Of a DNA stretch of 64,000 nt, positions 63,109 to 64,000 are shown one piece after another (the stretch's first letter is position 1; every line of letters begins with the position of its first letter). The notes beneath the pieces were generated by a model. It saw only the letters and a program-made list of their open reading frames with translations, was not told the origin of the DNA and searched no databases. A program made the position numbers and the translations under genes. Source of the stretch: Costus lasius (taxonomy: Eukaryota > Streptophyta > Magnoliopsida > Zingiberales > Costaceae); assembly GCA_027563935.2 (NCBI GenBank), contig CM050449.1, positions 48,582,507 to 48,646,506 on the forward strand, given 5' to 3'.

Positions 63109-64000
63109 TGAAGGAACCCCTAATTCAAAGGGGGGAAGAAACCCTAAACTTGCGATTCTAACAAGCTTGGCGAAAAAGGGTTTCTAAACAAGATCGAATA
63201 TGATAACTATATGATCAACTTGAAGTTATGAGAACTCATACCAAAGCCATGAAGAGGGTGGCGGCTTGGAAGCAAGAGATCAAAATAGGTCTCCTCTTCA
63301 AATTCGCACACAAGATGAGGGGTGGCTACCCTTTAGGATCTTCCTTGTGCTAGCAAGAGATCCCAATGTCCTTGTCGTGTGTTGAGATGCGCTTGGCCGA
63401 GAGCTATCGTCTCCTAGAATCCTCTTTCGTCCAACGAAGATGACAATTCCGAAAAAACCGATTTGCGTTAAGCCTTCTCCAATCAAGTCATGGCGTTACA
63501 CTTCCATAAATGGAAGGTTTTCAAGCCATGCGCTCACTTGAAGGAAAAACCGCCCAACAAGCCTTTACACCTTGAACCATACGTTCACCCATGTGAACCG
63601 GTTCAAGTCAATTAGGTTCAACCCAATTCGGTTCATTAAACCAGCCCAAGCCATGGTCTAGATCTCTTTGAACCAAATGGTTCAAGATCTAACCATTCAT
63701 CTCTTGATGCTCTTGATCTCTATGATCTAGCATCCAAACTCTCGATCGAAGCTTACCGATCTCAAGCCCCAATCAATCAAACATGATCAGACTAGATCTC
63801 ACTTACAATCAGAGTCTGAACTCGTTTAAACTGAGTCTAAACAGTTCAGTCCACACGATCTGACTTAAGTAAGCCATATCATCAAATTGTGCGACCCTGA
63901 GGGTTTCCTCTAAATGTCGGTAACGATAACTTACGTTATCACGATCAGTGAGGGGTATCTAGCAACACATCACTGTCTCCCGATATAAAGGAAAGAGTCT
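63109..64000 (-). repeat. C7: copia LTR, truncated by window end
   Basis: Begins TGAAGGAACCCC directly in the C6 gag and matches the family LTR up to the window edge. Core CTTGTGCTAGCAAG at 63344-63357. The U5-side sequence resembles C3. By analogy with the other antisense copies this is the 3' LTR of an element running right, or a solo LTR. Expected target duplication TCTAG (63104-63108). Confidence 0.9.

Noticed and set aside
1..64000. Host genes, tRNA or rRNA genes, CRISPR arrays, phage or bacterial operons
   Set aside because: Every stretch is accounted for by an LTR retrotransposon part; the tRNA-like matches are 12-base primer-binding sites only.

Overview
The window is plant nuclear DNA made entirely of nested LTR retrotransposons. 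I see no host gene, structural RNA, CRISPR array or bacterial feature. The evidence for a plant is the element types (Ty1-copia and Ty3-gypsy chromoviruses), primer-binding sites resembling the 3' end of initiator-methionine tRNA, long LTRs (1.6-3.1 kb) and nested insertions with 5-bp target duplications. This is typical of heterochromatin in a TE-rich plant genome. The species cannot be told from the sequence.

Ten elements are resolved. Copia-family copies are C1 (minus, 1-8976), C2 (minus, 23423-32590), C3 (minus, 34926-43435), C4 (plus, 43439-45183 and 53223-57343), C5 (plus, only 57344-57932 visible), C6 (minus, 57933-63108) and C7 (minus LTR, 63109-64000). Gypsy copies are G1 (plus, 8977-10519, 21435-23422 and 32591-34923), G2 (minus, 10520-21434, same family as G1) and G3 (plus, 45184-53222, a different CRM/Reina-like chromovirus).

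The nesting is four-tiered. C5 is the oldest visible host. C4 and C6 sit in C5's gag. C7 sits in C6's gag. G1 sits in C4's leader and G3 in C4's integrase region. C1 and G2 sit in G1's pol, C2 in G1's 3' LTR, and C3 straddles the G1/C4 junction. Target duplications are seen on both sides for G2 (TGGCC), C2 (GAATT), C3 (ACACA) and G3 (ACATG). LTR pairs inside the window differ by well under 1%, so the inner insertions are recent.

G2 is the only copy with an uninterrupted gag-pol (1530 aa), although its protease motif reads DPGA. All the others carry premature stops, nearly all explicable as C-to-T changes, often in a CHG context. Candidate cis-signals worth attention are twin covarying hairpins in the copia leader, a small GC hairpin at the copia LTR end next to the primer site, a 14-base conserved core in otherwise divergent copia LTR sequence, and a perfect palindrome at the G1/G2 LTR terminus.
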